Of a DNA stretch of 64,000 nt, positions 1-8,807 are shown in pieces. The notes beneath the pieces are model-generated. The model ran no database searches. It saw only the letters and a program-made list of their open reading frames with translations, and was not told the origin of the DNA. A program made the translations under genes and the position numbers. Every line of letters begins with the position of its first letter. Within the stretch, counting starts at the first letter, position 1. The stretch spans positions 1,055,928 to 1,119,927 of the forward strand of contig NZ_LMDW01000001.1 in the NCBI RefSeq assembly GCF_001425205.1. The letters are read 5' to 3'. This stretch comes from Variovorax sp. Root411. Lineage in GTDB: Bacteria; Pseudomonadota; Gammaproteobacteria; Burkholderiales; Burkholderiaceae_C.

Positions 1-424
1 GGCTCTTGATACCCGTGTCGAGCAGCCGGAACTGCAGGCCGATGCCCAGCGAAATGATGATCGACGGCATGATGAGGCTGGCAACCGTGACGAAGAACAG
101 GGTGTTGCTGCCCGCGAGCTTCTTGCGGAACGCGAGCCCGGCGAGCACCGAAAGCACGACGGTGAAAGCCATGACCACCGCGCCCAGGGCCAGCGAGCGC
201 CGGAAGGCCGCGCCGATGTCTACTGTGCCCAATCCCTCAGCCAGTTTGTAGAACCAGTGCAGCGACAGCCCTCGCAGCGGGAAGGTGAGGCCGCCTTCGG
301 GGCCCTGGAAGCTCAGCACGAAGATCGTGATCATCGGGCCGTAGAGGAACAGCACGAACAAGGCGAACACGGTCGCCAGGGGCCAGAAGCCGGGGGGACG
401 TTGTTCTCTGATGTGTTGGGTCAT
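1..424 (-). CDS. ABC transporter permease, PotC-like (3' end beyond window)
   Basis: This is the N-terminal 141 residues or so of an inner-membrane permease; the rest lies left of base 1. It begins at an ATG (complement of 422-424) with MTQHIREQRPPG, followed by a hydrophobic segment around residues 14-32 and another around 75-95, as in PotC/ModB-type permeases (BPD_transp_1). It would pair with the permease encoded at 661-1578, the binding protein at 1583-2851 and the ATPase at 2922-4061 in one importer transcribed leftwards. A 143-base inverted-repeat element separates it from the upstream permease gene. The substrate is not evident: polyamines, other small cations or an opine-like compound are all possible. 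Confidence 0.85.
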   Translation of the reverse strand, partial: MTQHIREQRPPGFWPLATVFALFVLFLYGPMITIFVLSFQGPEGGLTFPLRGLSLHWFYKLAEGLGTVDIGAAFRRSLALGAVVMAFTVVLSVLAGLAFRKKLAGSNTLFFVTVASLIMPSIIISLGIGLQFRLLDTGIKS

Positions 425-445
425 GGGTTGGGTCCTTCAGGGCGT

Positions 446-588
446 GTGCACAGGCCACCGGGTACTCCCCTCCGCGAATGTCCCCCGCTTCGCTCCTCCT
501 TTATTTCGCTGCGGGGAGCACCCGGTGCCCTGTGCACGAGGGCACGCAGCGAAATAAAGGAGGAGCGAAGCGGGGGACATTCGCGGAG
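446..588. repeat. Compound inverted repeat between the two permease genes
   Basis: Two pairs of complementary arms interleave. A perfect 43-base arm at 470-512 is repeated in inverted form at 546-588. An 18-base arm at 446-463 is repeated with one mismatch at 520-537. The order is A-B-A'-B', so the arms cannot all pair as simple nested hairpins. The 43-bp stem would be very stable in RNA and could act as a transcription or mRNA-stability barrier inside the transporter operon. It contains no open frame of interest and looks like a mobile or REP-type intergenic element. Confidence 0.9.
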
Positions 589-660
589 CAAGGCACCCCG
601 TCGGCGTGATCGCCCCCCGAACGACGCCGCACGATTCGAACGTCGGAGTTCCGGTTCACT

Positions 661-1578
661 TCAGAGCTCCTTGCGAATATCGACCAGCCGGGTGAGCCCC
701 CAGATGATCATCAGCACCACCGCCAGCAGGATCATCGCGTTGGCCGCAGCCAGCGGAAACTGCAGGTACGAGGTCTGCACCTGGATGATCTTGCCGATCG
801 ACGCGATCTGCTGGCCGCCCATCACGCCGATGGTGACGAAGTCGCCCATGACGATGGTGATGACGAAGATCGACCCGATCAGGATGCCGGTGCGCGACAG
901 CGGCACCACCACGTTCCACAGCGTCTGCCAGCCCGAGGCGCCCGCGTCGCTGGCCGCTTCGAGCAGCGAGCGATCGATGCGCATCATGCTGTTGAAGATC
1001 GGCACGATCATGAACATCGTGTACAGGTGCACGAAGGCCAGCACCACCGAGAAATCGGAGAACAGAAGCCACTCCACCGGCTGGTTCACGAGGCCCGTGC
1101 CCATCAGCGCCTGGTTGACCAGCCCGTTGCGCCCCAGCAGCGGCACCCACGAGACCATGCGGATCACGTTGGAAGTCCAGAAGGGCACCGTGCACAGCAC
1201 GAACAGCACCGTCTGCATCGTCGACGAGCGCACGTGGAACGCCAGGAAGTAGGCCACCGAAAAGCCGACGAGCAGCGTGATGCCCCATACCAGCACGCAG
1301 AACTTGAACGTGCTCAGGTAAGTGTTGAGCGTGACGCACAGGTCGCCGTTGTCGGTGAGGTGCGAGCAGCCCTCGAACAGGCTCCGGTAGTTGCGCAGCG
1401 TGACGGCCGGGATCAACTCGTACTCGTTGAAATTCCATAGGCTGACCATCGCGACCAGCGCCAGCGGAATCAGGAAGAACAGCAGGAACACCAGCGCGAA
1501 CGGCGCCGCCTGCCACCACGCCTTCACGGTGTGAACGGGGGCAGTGGCGACGGACGCGCGGGTGGCGGGAGCGCTCAC
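661..1578 (-). CDS. ABC transporter permease, PotB-like
   Basis: This is a roughly 305-residue polytopic inner-membrane permease of the spermidine/putrescine or iron(III)-type family. The first membrane segment is near residues 26-48 (FALVFLLFFLIPLALVAMV), followed by a periplasmic loop and about five further segments. The EAA-type cytoplasmic loop that meets the ATPase is in ASDAGASGWQTLWNVVVPL. I chose the GTG start at 1578, four bases after the TGA of the binding-protein gene; a TTG five codons upstream (1593) would overlap that gene and is the alternative. It is part of the leftward operon ATPase, binding protein, permease 1, permease 2. Confidence 0.88.
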   Translation of the reverse strand: MSAPATRASVATAPVHTVKAWWQAAPFALVFLLFFLIPLALVAMVSLWNFNEYELIPAVTLRNYRSLFEGCSHLTDNGDLCVTLNTYLSTFKFCVLVWGITLLVGFSVAYFLAFHVRSSTMQTVLFVLCTVPFWTSNVIRMVSWVPLLGRNGLVNQALMGTGLVNQPVEWLLFSDFSVVLAFVHLYTMFMIVPIFNSMMRIDRSLLEAASDAGASGWQTLWNVVVPLSRTGILIGSIFVITIVMGDFVTIGVMGGQQIASIGKIIQVQTSYLQFPLAAANAMILLAVVLMIIWGLTRLVDIRKEL

Positions 1579-1582
1579 AGGC

Positions 1583-2851
1583 TCAGGCCGCAACGAACTC
1601 GTTCCACTTGCGGACCATGTATTCGTTCTCGTCCATGACGGCGTTCCAGCACGCGATGCCGCCCATGCGCTGCTCGTAGCTGCCGCCGTCGCGCACTGCG
1701 CCGGCCTTGGCGATCACGTCGCCCTGGGGGCTCTTGATGTCCTGGGCCGCGGGCTTGCCTTCCATCCAGTAGGCCCATTCGTAGGCTTCCATCTTGGCCT
1801 TGGCGGTGTCGAGCACGGCGCTGTAGTAGCCCTGGCGGTTGAGGTATGCACCGGCCCAGCCGTCGAGGAACCAGTTGATGAATTCATAGGCGCCGTCGAG
1901 CTTCTTGCCCGAAAGTGTGGCCGGCAGGCCGAAGCCCGAGGCCCAGGCGCGGTAGCCTTCCTTGAGCGGCTGGAAGGCGCAGTCGATGCCCTTGCTGCGC
2001 ACGGCCGTGACGGCGGGCGACCACATCGACTGGATCACCACCTCGCCCGAGACCATCAGGTTCACCGACTCGTTGAAGTCCTTCCACAGCGCGCGGAACT
2101 GGCCGGCCTTCTTGGCCTCGATCAGGGTCTTGATCGTCAGGTCGATCTCGGCCTTGGTCATGTTGCCCTTGTCGGCGTACTTGTGGATGCCCTTGGCTTC
2201 CACCACCATCGCGGCGTCCATGATGCCGATCGACGGAATGTTCAGGATCGCGGTCTTGCCCTTGAACTCGGGGTTCAGCAGCTCGGCCCAGGAGCCGATC
2301 GGGCGCTTGATGAGGTCGGGTCGAATGCCCAGCGTGTCGGCGTTGTAGGTGGTCGGGATCAGCGACATGAACTGCGTGGCCGACTTGGCGAAGGCCTTGC
2401 TCTTCTCGCCTTCGAGGTAAATCACCTTGACCGGCGCCGTGCCCTGGCTGCCGACCTTCTTGCCCGCCACTTCGCCCTTGGTGAACAGCGAGGTGATCTT
2501 GTCGGCGTTCTTCACGCGCCTGGTGTCGATGCCCTTGAGGTTGCCGGTCGGCACGATCTTCTTGAGCGAGAAGAACTCGGTGTCGATCAGGTCGAAGCTG
2601 TTCGGCGCGGTGACTGCGCGCTTGGTCACGTCGTCGGTGGTCACGGCGACGTACTGGATCTCGATGCCGGTGTCGGCCTTGAACTTCTCGGCGATGGCCT
2701 TGTCCTGGTTCACGGCGGTGCCGAGGTAGCGCAGCACGACCTTCTCCTGCGCATGCACGAAGGGCGCGACGCCCGTGGCCAGGATACCGGCCGTGCCTTG
2801 CAGAAGGGTGCGGCGCTTGACGCCGGTGGACGAGTCGATGGGATCGGTCAT
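1583..2851 (-). CDS. Extracellular solute-binding protein of PotD/family 1 type
   Basis: This 422-residue periplasmic binding protein captures substrate for the adjoining permeases. Residues 12-19 carry a twin-arginine motif (KRRTLLQG) followed by a hydrophobic stretch ending near VHAQ (about residue 35), so export by Tat is likely. The mature protein begins EKVVLRYLG and has the two-lobed SBP_bac family character. It follows the ATPase gene after about 70 bases and is almost contiguous with permease 1. The ligand cannot be read from sequence; PotD-like proteins bind polyamines, but many relatives bind other compounds. Confidence 0.87.
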   Translation of the reverse strand: MTDPIDSSTGVKRRTLLQGTAGILATGVAPFVHAQEKVVLRYLGTAVNQDKAIAEKFKADTGIEIQYVAVTTDDVTKRAVTAPNSFDLIDTEFFSLKKIVPTGNLKGIDTRRVKNADKITSLFTKGEVAGKKVGSQGTAPVKVIYLEGEKSKAFAKSATQFMSLIPTTYNADTLGIRPDLIKRPIGSWAELLNPEFKGKTAILNIPSIGIMDAAMVVEAKGIHKYADKGNMTKAEIDLTIKTLIEAKKAGQFRALWKDFNESVNLMVSGEVVIQSMWSPAVTAVRSKGIDCAFQPLKEGYRAWASGFGLPATLSGKKLDGAYEFINWFLDGWAGAYLNRQGYYSAVLDTAKAKMEAYEWAYWMEGKPAAQDIKSPQGDVIAKAGAVRDGGSYEQRMGGIACWNAVMDENEYMVRKWNEFVAA

Positions 2852-2921
2852 GGCTGAGTCTCCAGAAGAAAAGTGGAAGGGGACGAACGCGGGAAAAAGA
2901 GAAAGCTGGCTGGGGAAGCGC

Positions 2922-4061
2922 TCACAGGGTCAGGGCGAGCGCGGCCATGTCGTCGCGCAGGGCGTTTGCGTTGACGGGCGCCGACACGCGCTCGCCCGGC
3001 GGCCTGGCGCCGGGGCCGAGCACGCGCGCGTCGGCCTCGGCCCACGAAAGGCGCACCGCCTCGCCCTGCGCATAGGGGCGCGAGAGAAAGGCGGCCTCGC
3101 CCAGCAACACCGAGACGTTCTGGCGCCCCGGCGCGACGGCGTCGAGCGTCAGGCCGAGCAGCACGTAGGTGCCCTGGTACTCGACGTCGGTGACGGTGGC
3201 GGGCAAGCCGGCCGCCGTGATGGCATCCGTTGCCGCGACGATCCGCATGTGGTCGTTGCGCACCGCGATCGGGCCGGCCGGCGTATCGAACACGTTGTGG
3301 CCGCCCATGAAGCGCGCCACGAATTCGCTCGCCGGATGGTTGTAGACCGCGTGTGGCGAGCCGACCTGCTCGATCACGCCGTGGTTCATGACCACCATGG
3401 TGTCTGCCAGCGCCATCGCTTCCTCCTGCGAGTGCGTGACGTGCACGAAGGTCAGGCCCAGTTCCTTCTGCCAGCGCCGCAGCTCGGCGCGCATCTGGAT
3501 GCGCAGGAAGGGGTCGAGCGCCGAGAGCGGTTCGTCGAGCAGCAGCACGCGCGGTTCGGTGATGAGCGCCCGCGCCAGCGCCACGCGCTGCTGCTGGCCG
3601 CCCGACAGTTCACCGGGCTTGCGCGCGGCCAGGTGGCCCATGGCGACGCGCGCGAGCAGGTCGTTGGCGCGCCGGTGGCGCTCGGCCTTGCCGACGCCTT
3701 TCATCTTGAGGCTGAAGGCCACGTTGTCGGTGGCCGACAGGTGGGGGAACAGCGCGAAGCTCTGGAACATCATCGCCGTGCCGCGCGCGGCGGCGGGCAG
3801 GTTCGTGATGTTGCGGTTGTCCAGCAGGATGTCGCCGCTGGTGACCGACTCGTGGCCGGCAACCATGCGCAGCGTGGTGCTCTTGCCGCAGCCCGAAGGG
3901 CCCAGCAGGCAGCAGTAGCTCCCGCTGGCGATACGCAGGTCGATCTGGTCCACGGCGGCCGGCGTACCGGGGGAGTAGCGCTTGGTGAGCGCGATGATCT
4001 CGACTGCGGCGGGGGCGGGCGTGGCAACGGCATTCATTGCCGGGAGCGCAGCAGGAAACAT
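2922..4061 (-). CDS. ABC transporter ATP-binding protein, PotA-like
   Basis: This 379-residue ATPase powers the importer encoded downstream. It has Walker A GPSGCGKS (residues 54-61), a Q-loop at Q100, signature LSGGQ (152-156), Walker B LLLDEP (173-178) and a switch His in the THSQEEA region. A C-terminal TOBE-like domain from about residue 290 is typical of PotA/FbpC/UgpC ATPases. The first ATG at 4061 is used; a second ATG at 4037 (MNAVATPAP) is equally plausible because neither has a clear Shine-Dalgarno. It is the first gene of the leftward transporter operon. Confidence 0.88.
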   Translation of the reverse strand: MFPAALPAMNAVATPAPAAVEIIALTKRYSPGTPAAVDQIDLRIASGSYCCLLGPSGCGKSTTLRMVAGHESVTSGDILLDNRNITNLPAAARGTAMMFQSFALFPHLSATDNVAFSLKMKGVGKAERHRRANDLLARVAMGHLAARKPGELSGGQQQRVALARALITEPRVLLLDEPLSALDPFLRIQMRAELRRWQKELGLTFVHVTHSQEEAMALADTMVVMNHGVIEQVGSPHAVYNHPASEFVARFMGGHNVFDTPAGPIAVRNDHMRIVAATDAITAAGLPATVTDVEYQGTYVLLGLTLDAVAPGRQNVSVLLGEAAFLSRPYAQGEAVRLSWAEADARVLGPGARPPGERVSAPVNANALRDDMAALALTL

Positions 4062-4123
4062 GCCACGCGGCGGCCTGCGGCACCTGCGGCATCCCCGCCG
4101 CCATCGCCCTGGTCAGGTGCTGC

Positions 4124-4927
4124 TCAGGTACCGAATTTGCCCGCGCTCGCCGGCAGCGCCGCTGCCGCAAGCCCACGCAGCACGTCGCCCACGACGATCA
4201 CCGCCGGGCTCGCCAGCCCGGCTTCGGCGATGCCGCTTTGCAGCTTGTCGAGCGTGGTCGCGATGTGGCGCTGGTGCGGCAGGCTCGCATGCTGGATGAC
4301 CGCCACCGGCGTGTCGCCCGGCAGGCCTTGCAGCAGTTCGCGTTCGATGTGCCCGGCACCCGACACGCCCATGTAGATCACCAGCGTCAGGCGTGCGTTG
4401 TAGGCCGTCGCGGCCAGCGCGCGCCAGTCGGTCGGGTCTTCGCCCGCGCCCGCGCCGGTCTTGGCGTGGCCGGTGACGAACACCACGCCCTGCGCATGGT
4501 CGCGGTGCGTGAGCGGCACGCCCAGCGAGGTCGCGGCCGCAAGGCCCGCGGTGATGCCGTTGACCACGGTGCATTCGATGCCGGCTTCGCGCAGGTGCTC
4601 GACCTCTTCACCGCCGCGGCCGAAGATGAACGGGTCGCCGCCCTTGAGCCGGACCACGGTTTCGCCTTCGCGCACGGCGGTGATCATCAGCCGCTCGATG
4701 AAGGCCTGCGGCGTGCTCTTGCAGCCGCCGCGCTTGCCCACGTGCACGATGCGCGCGCCGGGGTTGGCGTAGGCCTGCACGATCTGGTCGTTCACGAGAT
4801 CGTCGACCAGCAGCACCGTTGCGGCCTGGATCGCCTTCACGGCCTTGACGGTCAGCAGCTCGGGATCGCCAGGGCCGGCGCCCACCAGGGTGCAGCGGCC
4901 GGTGATGAGAGTGGATACGTTGTTCAT
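4124..4927 (-). CDS. cobA: Uroporphyrinogen-III C-methyltransferase (siroheme synthesis)
   Basis: This 267-residue SUMT methylates uroporphyrinogen III twice, using S-adenosylmethionine, to make precorrin-2, the precursor of siroheme. The family glycine-rich motif VGAGPGDPELLT is at residues 15-26, and VRLKGGDPFIFGRGGEE and the TAGLAAATSLGVPLTHR region follow. Its ATG overlaps the TGA of ybiB (ATGA), so the two are translationally coupled at the end of the nirB operon. The context is logical: NirB needs siroheme. No CysG-type dehydrogenase/chelatase domain is fused, so those steps must be encoded elsewhere. Confidence 0.95.
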   Translation of the reverse strand: MNNVSTLITGRCTLVGAGPGDPELLTVKAVKAIQAATVLLVDDLVNDQIVQAYANPGARIVHVGKRGGCKSTPQAFIERLMITAVREGETVVRLKGGDPFIFGRGGEEVEHLREAGIECTVVNGITAGLAAATSLGVPLTHRDHAQGVVFVTGHAKTGAGAGEDPTDWRALAATAYNARLTLVIYMGVSGAGHIERELLQGLPGDTPVAVIQHASLPHQRHIATTLDKLQSGIAEAGLASPAVIVVGDVLRGLAAAALPASAGKFGT

Positions 4928-5829
4928 GCGTGGGATGCCAGTTGCGTGATGTGCCTGACTTGCGTTGCGATGGCCTCGGGCACGGGAAGCTCGCCGGCCA
5001 GCACGCGGCGCGTGTAGTCGGCGGTGGTCGCGACGTCGATTTCCTTCGGCAGGCCCGGCACCTCGGTGGCGGTGCCGGCCTGCTGCGCCTGCAGCTCGGT
5101 GCGCACGCCGCGCACGAAGCCGTCGATTTGCGCGGTGCGGCGCGGATCGGACACCACTTCGCCTTCGAGGCCGCGCGAGAGCAGGGCGGTCATGCCCATG
5201 AGCTCGAAGGTCTCGCCCATGGTGCGCGCGTATTCGGGGTGCGTGTAGCTCGCGATCACCACACAGGGGCCGGCCGCGGGCTGCATCAGCTTCACCACGC
5301 TGTGGCCGGGGTTGCGCAGGCCGACCACGCGGCGCACGTCGAGCAGGCGCTTGAGCGCGGGGTTCAGCAGCTCGGTGGGTGCAAAGGCCGCTTCGCCGTT
5401 GGCGATGGGGCGGACTTCGGTCATCGGCGGCAGGTCGAGTGCCGTGAGCACGTTCGATGCGAGCACGCGCGAGGTTTCGCTCGCGCTGCCATGCACTAGC
5501 ACCGGCAGGCCTTCGCGCGCCAGCAGCAGCGCTAGCAGCGGCGTGAGCACGGGCAGCTTGCGCGCGCCGTTGTAGCTCGGCAGCACGACCAGTGGGCGGT
5601 CGCCGGCCGGGATGCGGTTCAGCCGCGCGTGGGTCGCATCGAGAAAGCCGGCCATCTCCTCGGGCGTTTCGCCCTTGATGCGCATGGCCAGGCAGAAGCC
5701 GCCGATTTCGAGATCGGTGACGGTGCCGTCCAGCACCTGGCCGAACAGGTCGGTGGCCTGTTCGCGCGTGAGCGGCTTGGCGCCTCTCGCGCCGCGGCCG
5801 ATTTCCTTGATGTATTGGCTGATTCCCAT
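4924..5829 (-). CDS. ybiB: YbiB family protein (anthranilate phosphoribosyltransferase-like fold)
   Basis: This 301-residue protein starts MGISQYIKEIGRGARGAKPL and carries the TrpD-like N-terminal helical domain (PLTREQATDLFGQVLDG) and a glycosyltransferase-3-like core. E. coli YbiB is described as a nucleic-acid-binding relative of TrpD without the enzyme activity; that is family knowledge and not visible here. It lies between nasA and cobA in the nitrate operon. A 107-base repeat lies between it and nasA, while it overlaps cobA by four bases. Its role in nitrate metabolism is unknown. Confidence 0.88.
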   Translation of the reverse strand: MGISQYIKEIGRGARGAKPLTREQATDLFGQVLDGTVTDLEIGGFCLAMRIKGETPEEMAGFLDATHARLNRIPAGDRPLVVLPSYNGARKLPVLTPLLALLLAREGLPVLVHGSASETSRVLASNVLTALDLPPMTEVRPIANGEAAFAPTELLNPALKRLLDVRRVVGLRNPGHSVVKLMQPAAGPCVVIASYTHPEYARTMGETFELMGMTALLSRGLEGEVVSDPRRTAQIDGFVRGVRTELQAQQAGTATEVPGLPKEIDVATTADYTRRVLAGELPVPEAIATQVRHITQLASHA

Positions 5830-5890
5830 GGGTGGGTGGATTGTCCTGCAAGGCTTATGCCGGAATGCGAGGTGGCTTATGCATTGGATT

Positions 5891-5997
5891 GGCTCCTTCC
5901 CCCTTTGGGGGAAGGTTGGGATGGGGGCAGGCAGAGCGTCCCATAGGCGCGCCGCTTGCCCCCACCCCAGCCCTCCCCCAGCGGGGGAGGGAGCAAG
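5891..5997. repeat. REP-like palindromic element between nasA and ybiB
   Basis: This G+C-rich intergenic element contains a hairpin around 5896-5914 (CTTCCCCC-TTT-GGGGGAAG), a second around 5971-5990 (CCTCCCCC-AGC-GGGGGAGG), and complementary outer segments (TTGGGATGGGGGCA against TGCCCCCACCCCA-like sequence). The same architecture recurs at 18860-18958. It sits inside the nirB operon, where it could stabilise or attenuate mRNA upstream of ybiB. Confidence 0.85.
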
Positions 5998-6005
5998 ACG
6001 GGGAG

Positions 6006-8804
6006 TCATGGGGTGACCGCCTCGGATTCGGCCGCCGTAGCCCGCACCATCCGCTTGAGTTCCGGAATGCACGATCCGCAGTTCGTGCCGCACTTCAGCG
6101 CCCCCTGCAGCTTGGCCAGCCGCTCGTCGGCTGTACCGCTGCAGCGGCCCAGCTCGGTCTGGATCGCCACGTCGGCCACGTTGAAGCAGGTGCACACCAT
6201 CTTGCCGCGCGACTGCACCGCCACCGGCGCCTTCGAACCTGGCGACAGCAACAGCCGGCCGTAGCTCTGCGCCGGCAGTTCCTCGCGCAGCAGCGTGGCG
6301 ATCCAGGCTTCGGCGCTGGTGTCGCCGCCCAGCAGGAAGGCTTCCAGGCCGGCGCTGCCGTCGGCGCGGCGCACCAGCCGCGCGGAGCGGCGCTGGCCGC
6401 GGCGGCGGTCGGCGTAGCGCAGGGTGTCGGCGGTCTGCAGGCCGAGCAGGGTTTCGATCTTCTCGACCAGCGCCTCGTCGGGCGCGTCGTGCGCGGCGGC
6501 GCGGAACAGGATGCCGCTGCGCTCCTGGCCTTGGGTGTTGCCCGCGAACGGCACGCAGGTCGCAAAAGGAAACAGCGCCATCAGCGGCTGCAGCGCGCGG
6601 TGCGCGGTCAGCGCCGCGTCGGCGGGCAGCCAGGCCATGGTCAGCAGCGACCACGGCAGCTCGGCCTTGAGGATCTTCACCGGCGTGTGCTTCAGCTCGG
6701 GCTGCTTCGACGTCGGGCAGTAGGCCGGCGTGGTGAGCGCGTTGATGCCCGCAAGCCGCACGCCGGTCGACGAGCAGCCGCTCAGGTATTCCTCGCCCCA
6801 GTGCATGGCGACGAAGGCCTGGCTCAGGCCGATCTCGGCGCTGGCGCGCGCGGGCAGCATGATCGAGCCCCGCTTCGAGGTCAGGTGCACCAGGTCGCCT
6901 TCGCCGATCTGGCGGCGCGCCATGTCCTGCGCGTTCATCTGCACCACAGGCTCCGACACGTGCCCGAACAGCCGGCCGGCCGTGCCGGTGCGGCTCATGC
7001 CGTGCCACTGGTCGCGCAGGCGGCCGGTGTTCAGCGAGAAGGGGTAGCGCGCCTCGCGGGCCTCGGCCACCGGCTTGTAGACGGTGTCGACGAAGCGGGC
7101 GCGGCCGTCGGGCGTGGGGAACACGCCGTCTTCGTACAGGCGAATGCGGCCGGTGCTTTCGCCTTCCTTCAGCGGCCATTGCTGCGGACCGGCGGTTTCC
7201 AGCATCGCGTAGCTCAGGCCGGTGATGTCCAGGTCGCGCCCGCGCGTCGATTCGCGGTGTTCGTTCCAGACCGATTCGGCCGTCTCGTACGGGAACAGCG
7301 TGGACGCGCGGCCCAGCTGGCGTTCGAGCCGGTGCGCGAACGCCACCGCAATCGACCAGTCGTTGCGTGCCTCGCCGGGTGCGGCAACGGCCGGGCGCAC
7401 GCGCGAGATGCGGCGCTCGCTGTTGGTCACGGTGCCTTCCTTTTCGCCCCAGGTGGTGGCGGGCAGCAGCAGGTCGGCGAAGGCGCAGGTGGCGGTGGTA
7501 GCGAAGGCTTCCTGCACCACCACGAACTCGGCGCGCTCCAGCGCGCGGCGCACCGTGGCCTGGTCGGGCATCGACTGCGCCGGGTTGGTGCAGGCGATCC
7601 ACAGCGCGCGGATCTCGCCGTCGGCCGCGGCCTGGAACATCTCCACCGCCGTCTTGCCCGGCTTCTCGGGCACCGAGGGCACGCCCCACAGCGCGGCCAC
7701 TTCGGCGCGGTGGTCGGGGTTCGCCAGGTCGCGGTGCGCGCTCAGCAGGTTGGCCAGGCCGCCGACTTCGCGCCCACCCATCGCATTGGGCTGGCCGGTC
7801 AGCGAGAACGGGCCCGCGCCGGGCCGGCCGATCTGCGCGGTCGCCAGGTGCAGGTTGATGAGCGCGGCATTCTTCGCCGTGCCGCTGGAGGACTGGTTCA
7901 GGCCCTGGCAATACAGGCTCAGCGTCGCGGGCGAGGTAGCGAACAGCCGTGCGGCCGCGAGCAGGTCGTCCTTCGGGATGCCGCAGACCTGCGCCACCTT
8001 GTCGGGCGTGCATTCGCGCACGGTGGCCTTCAGCGCGTCGAAGCCGCTGGTGTGGGCGGCGATGTACTTCGCATCGATCCAGCCTTCCCACAGCATCAGG
8101 TGCAGCATGCCGTTGAACAGCATCACGTCGGTGCCGGGCTGGATGGGCAGGAACAGGTCGGCGATCTCGACCGTGTCGGTGCGGCGCGGGTCGGCCACGA
8201 TGATCTTCAGCGCCGGGTTCGCGGCTTTCGCGTCCTCGATGCGGCGGAAAAGAATGGGGTGCGCCCACGCCGTGTTGCTGCCCACGATGAACAGGCAGTC
8301 GGCATGCTTCAGGTCGTCGTAGCAGGCCGGTGGCGCATCGGCGCCCAGCGTCTGCTTGTAGCCGGCGACCGCGCTGCTCATGCACAGGCGCGAGTTGGTG
8401 TCGACGTTGTTGGTGCCGACCAGGCCCTTGGCGAGCTTGTTGAAGACGTAGTAGTCCTCGGTCAGCAGCTGGCCCGACACGTAGAAGCCCACCGCGTCGG
8501 GGCCGTGGTCGCGGATCACCTGCGCGAACTTGCCGGCGGCGTTGTCGAGCGCGGTGTTCCATGCCACGGCAGTGGGCGCTTCTCCGCGCACGAGGCGCTG
8601 CATGGGCTGCAGCAGCCGCGTCTGCCGCGTGACCGTGGCGCTGGCCGTGAGGTGCAGCGTCGAGCCCTTGGTGCACAGGCGGCCGAAGTTCGCCGGATGG
8701 TCGGGGTCGCCGCGCACGCCGGTGATCTCGTCACCACTCGATTCGATGATGACGCCACAGCCTACGCCGCAGTAGGGGCAGGTGGAGCGCGTCTCTTGCG
8801 TCAT
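6006..8804 (-). CDS. nasA: Assimilatory nitrate reductase catalytic subunit
   Basis: This 932-residue molybdoenzyme reduces nitrate to nitrite in the cytoplasm. The N-terminal [4Fe-4S] motif is CPYCGVGC (C9, C12, C16) with a fourth Cys in GRLCTKG. The bis-MGD-binding core follows. The C-terminal extension (about residues 860-920) has BFD-type [2Fe-2S] cysteines: CTCFN, then CGTNCGSC. This is the NasA/NasC form that takes electrons through its own Fe-S domain. It lies three bases after nirD, in the same operon. There is no signal peptide and no twin-arginine motif, which argues against the periplasmic NapA type. Confidence 0.96.
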   Translation of the reverse strand: MTQETRSTCPYCGVGCGVIIESSGDEITGVRGDPDHPANFGRLCTKGSTLHLTASATVTRQTRLLQPMQRLVRGEAPTAVAWNTALDNAAGKFAQVIRDHGPDAVGFYVSGQLLTEDYYVFNKLAKGLVGTNNVDTNSRLCMSSAVAGYKQTLGADAPPACYDDLKHADCLFIVGSNTAWAHPILFRRIEDAKAANPALKIIVADPRRTDTVEIADLFLPIQPGTDVMLFNGMLHLMLWEGWIDAKYIAAHTSGFDALKATVRECTPDKVAQVCGIPKDDLLAAARLFATSPATLSLYCQGLNQSSSGTAKNAALINLHLATAQIGRPGAGPFSLTGQPNAMGGREVGGLANLLSAHRDLANPDHRAEVAALWGVPSVPEKPGKTAVEMFQAAADGEIRALWIACTNPAQSMPDQATVRRALERAEFVVVQEAFATTATCAFADLLLPATTWGEKEGTVTNSERRISRVRPAVAAPGEARNDWSIAVAFAHRLERQLGRASTLFPYETAESVWNEHRESTRGRDLDITGLSYAMLETAGPQQWPLKEGESTGRIRLYEDGVFPTPDGRARFVDTVYKPVAEAREARYPFSLNTGRLRDQWHGMSRTGTAGRLFGHVSEPVVQMNAQDMARRQIGEGDLVHLTSKRGSIMLPARASAEIGLSQAFVAMHWGEEYLSGCSSTGVRLAGINALTTPAYCPTSKQPELKHTPVKILKAELPWSLLTMAWLPADAALTAHRALQPLMALFPFATCVPFAGNTQGQERSGILFRAAAHDAPDEALVEKIETLLGLQTADTLRYADRRRGQRRSARLVRRADGSAGLEAFLLGGDTSAEAWIATLLREELPAQSYGRLLLSPGSKAPVAVQSRGKMVCTCFNVADVAIQTELGRCSGTADERLAKLQGALKCGTNCGSCIPELKRMVRATAAESEAVTP

Positions 8805-8807
8805 GCG

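Noticed and set aside
4928..8676. Minus-strand frame extending ybiB upstream into nasA
   Set aside because: The part before the ATG at 5829 is an alternative frame of nasA plus the REP-like repeat and shows no family similarity.
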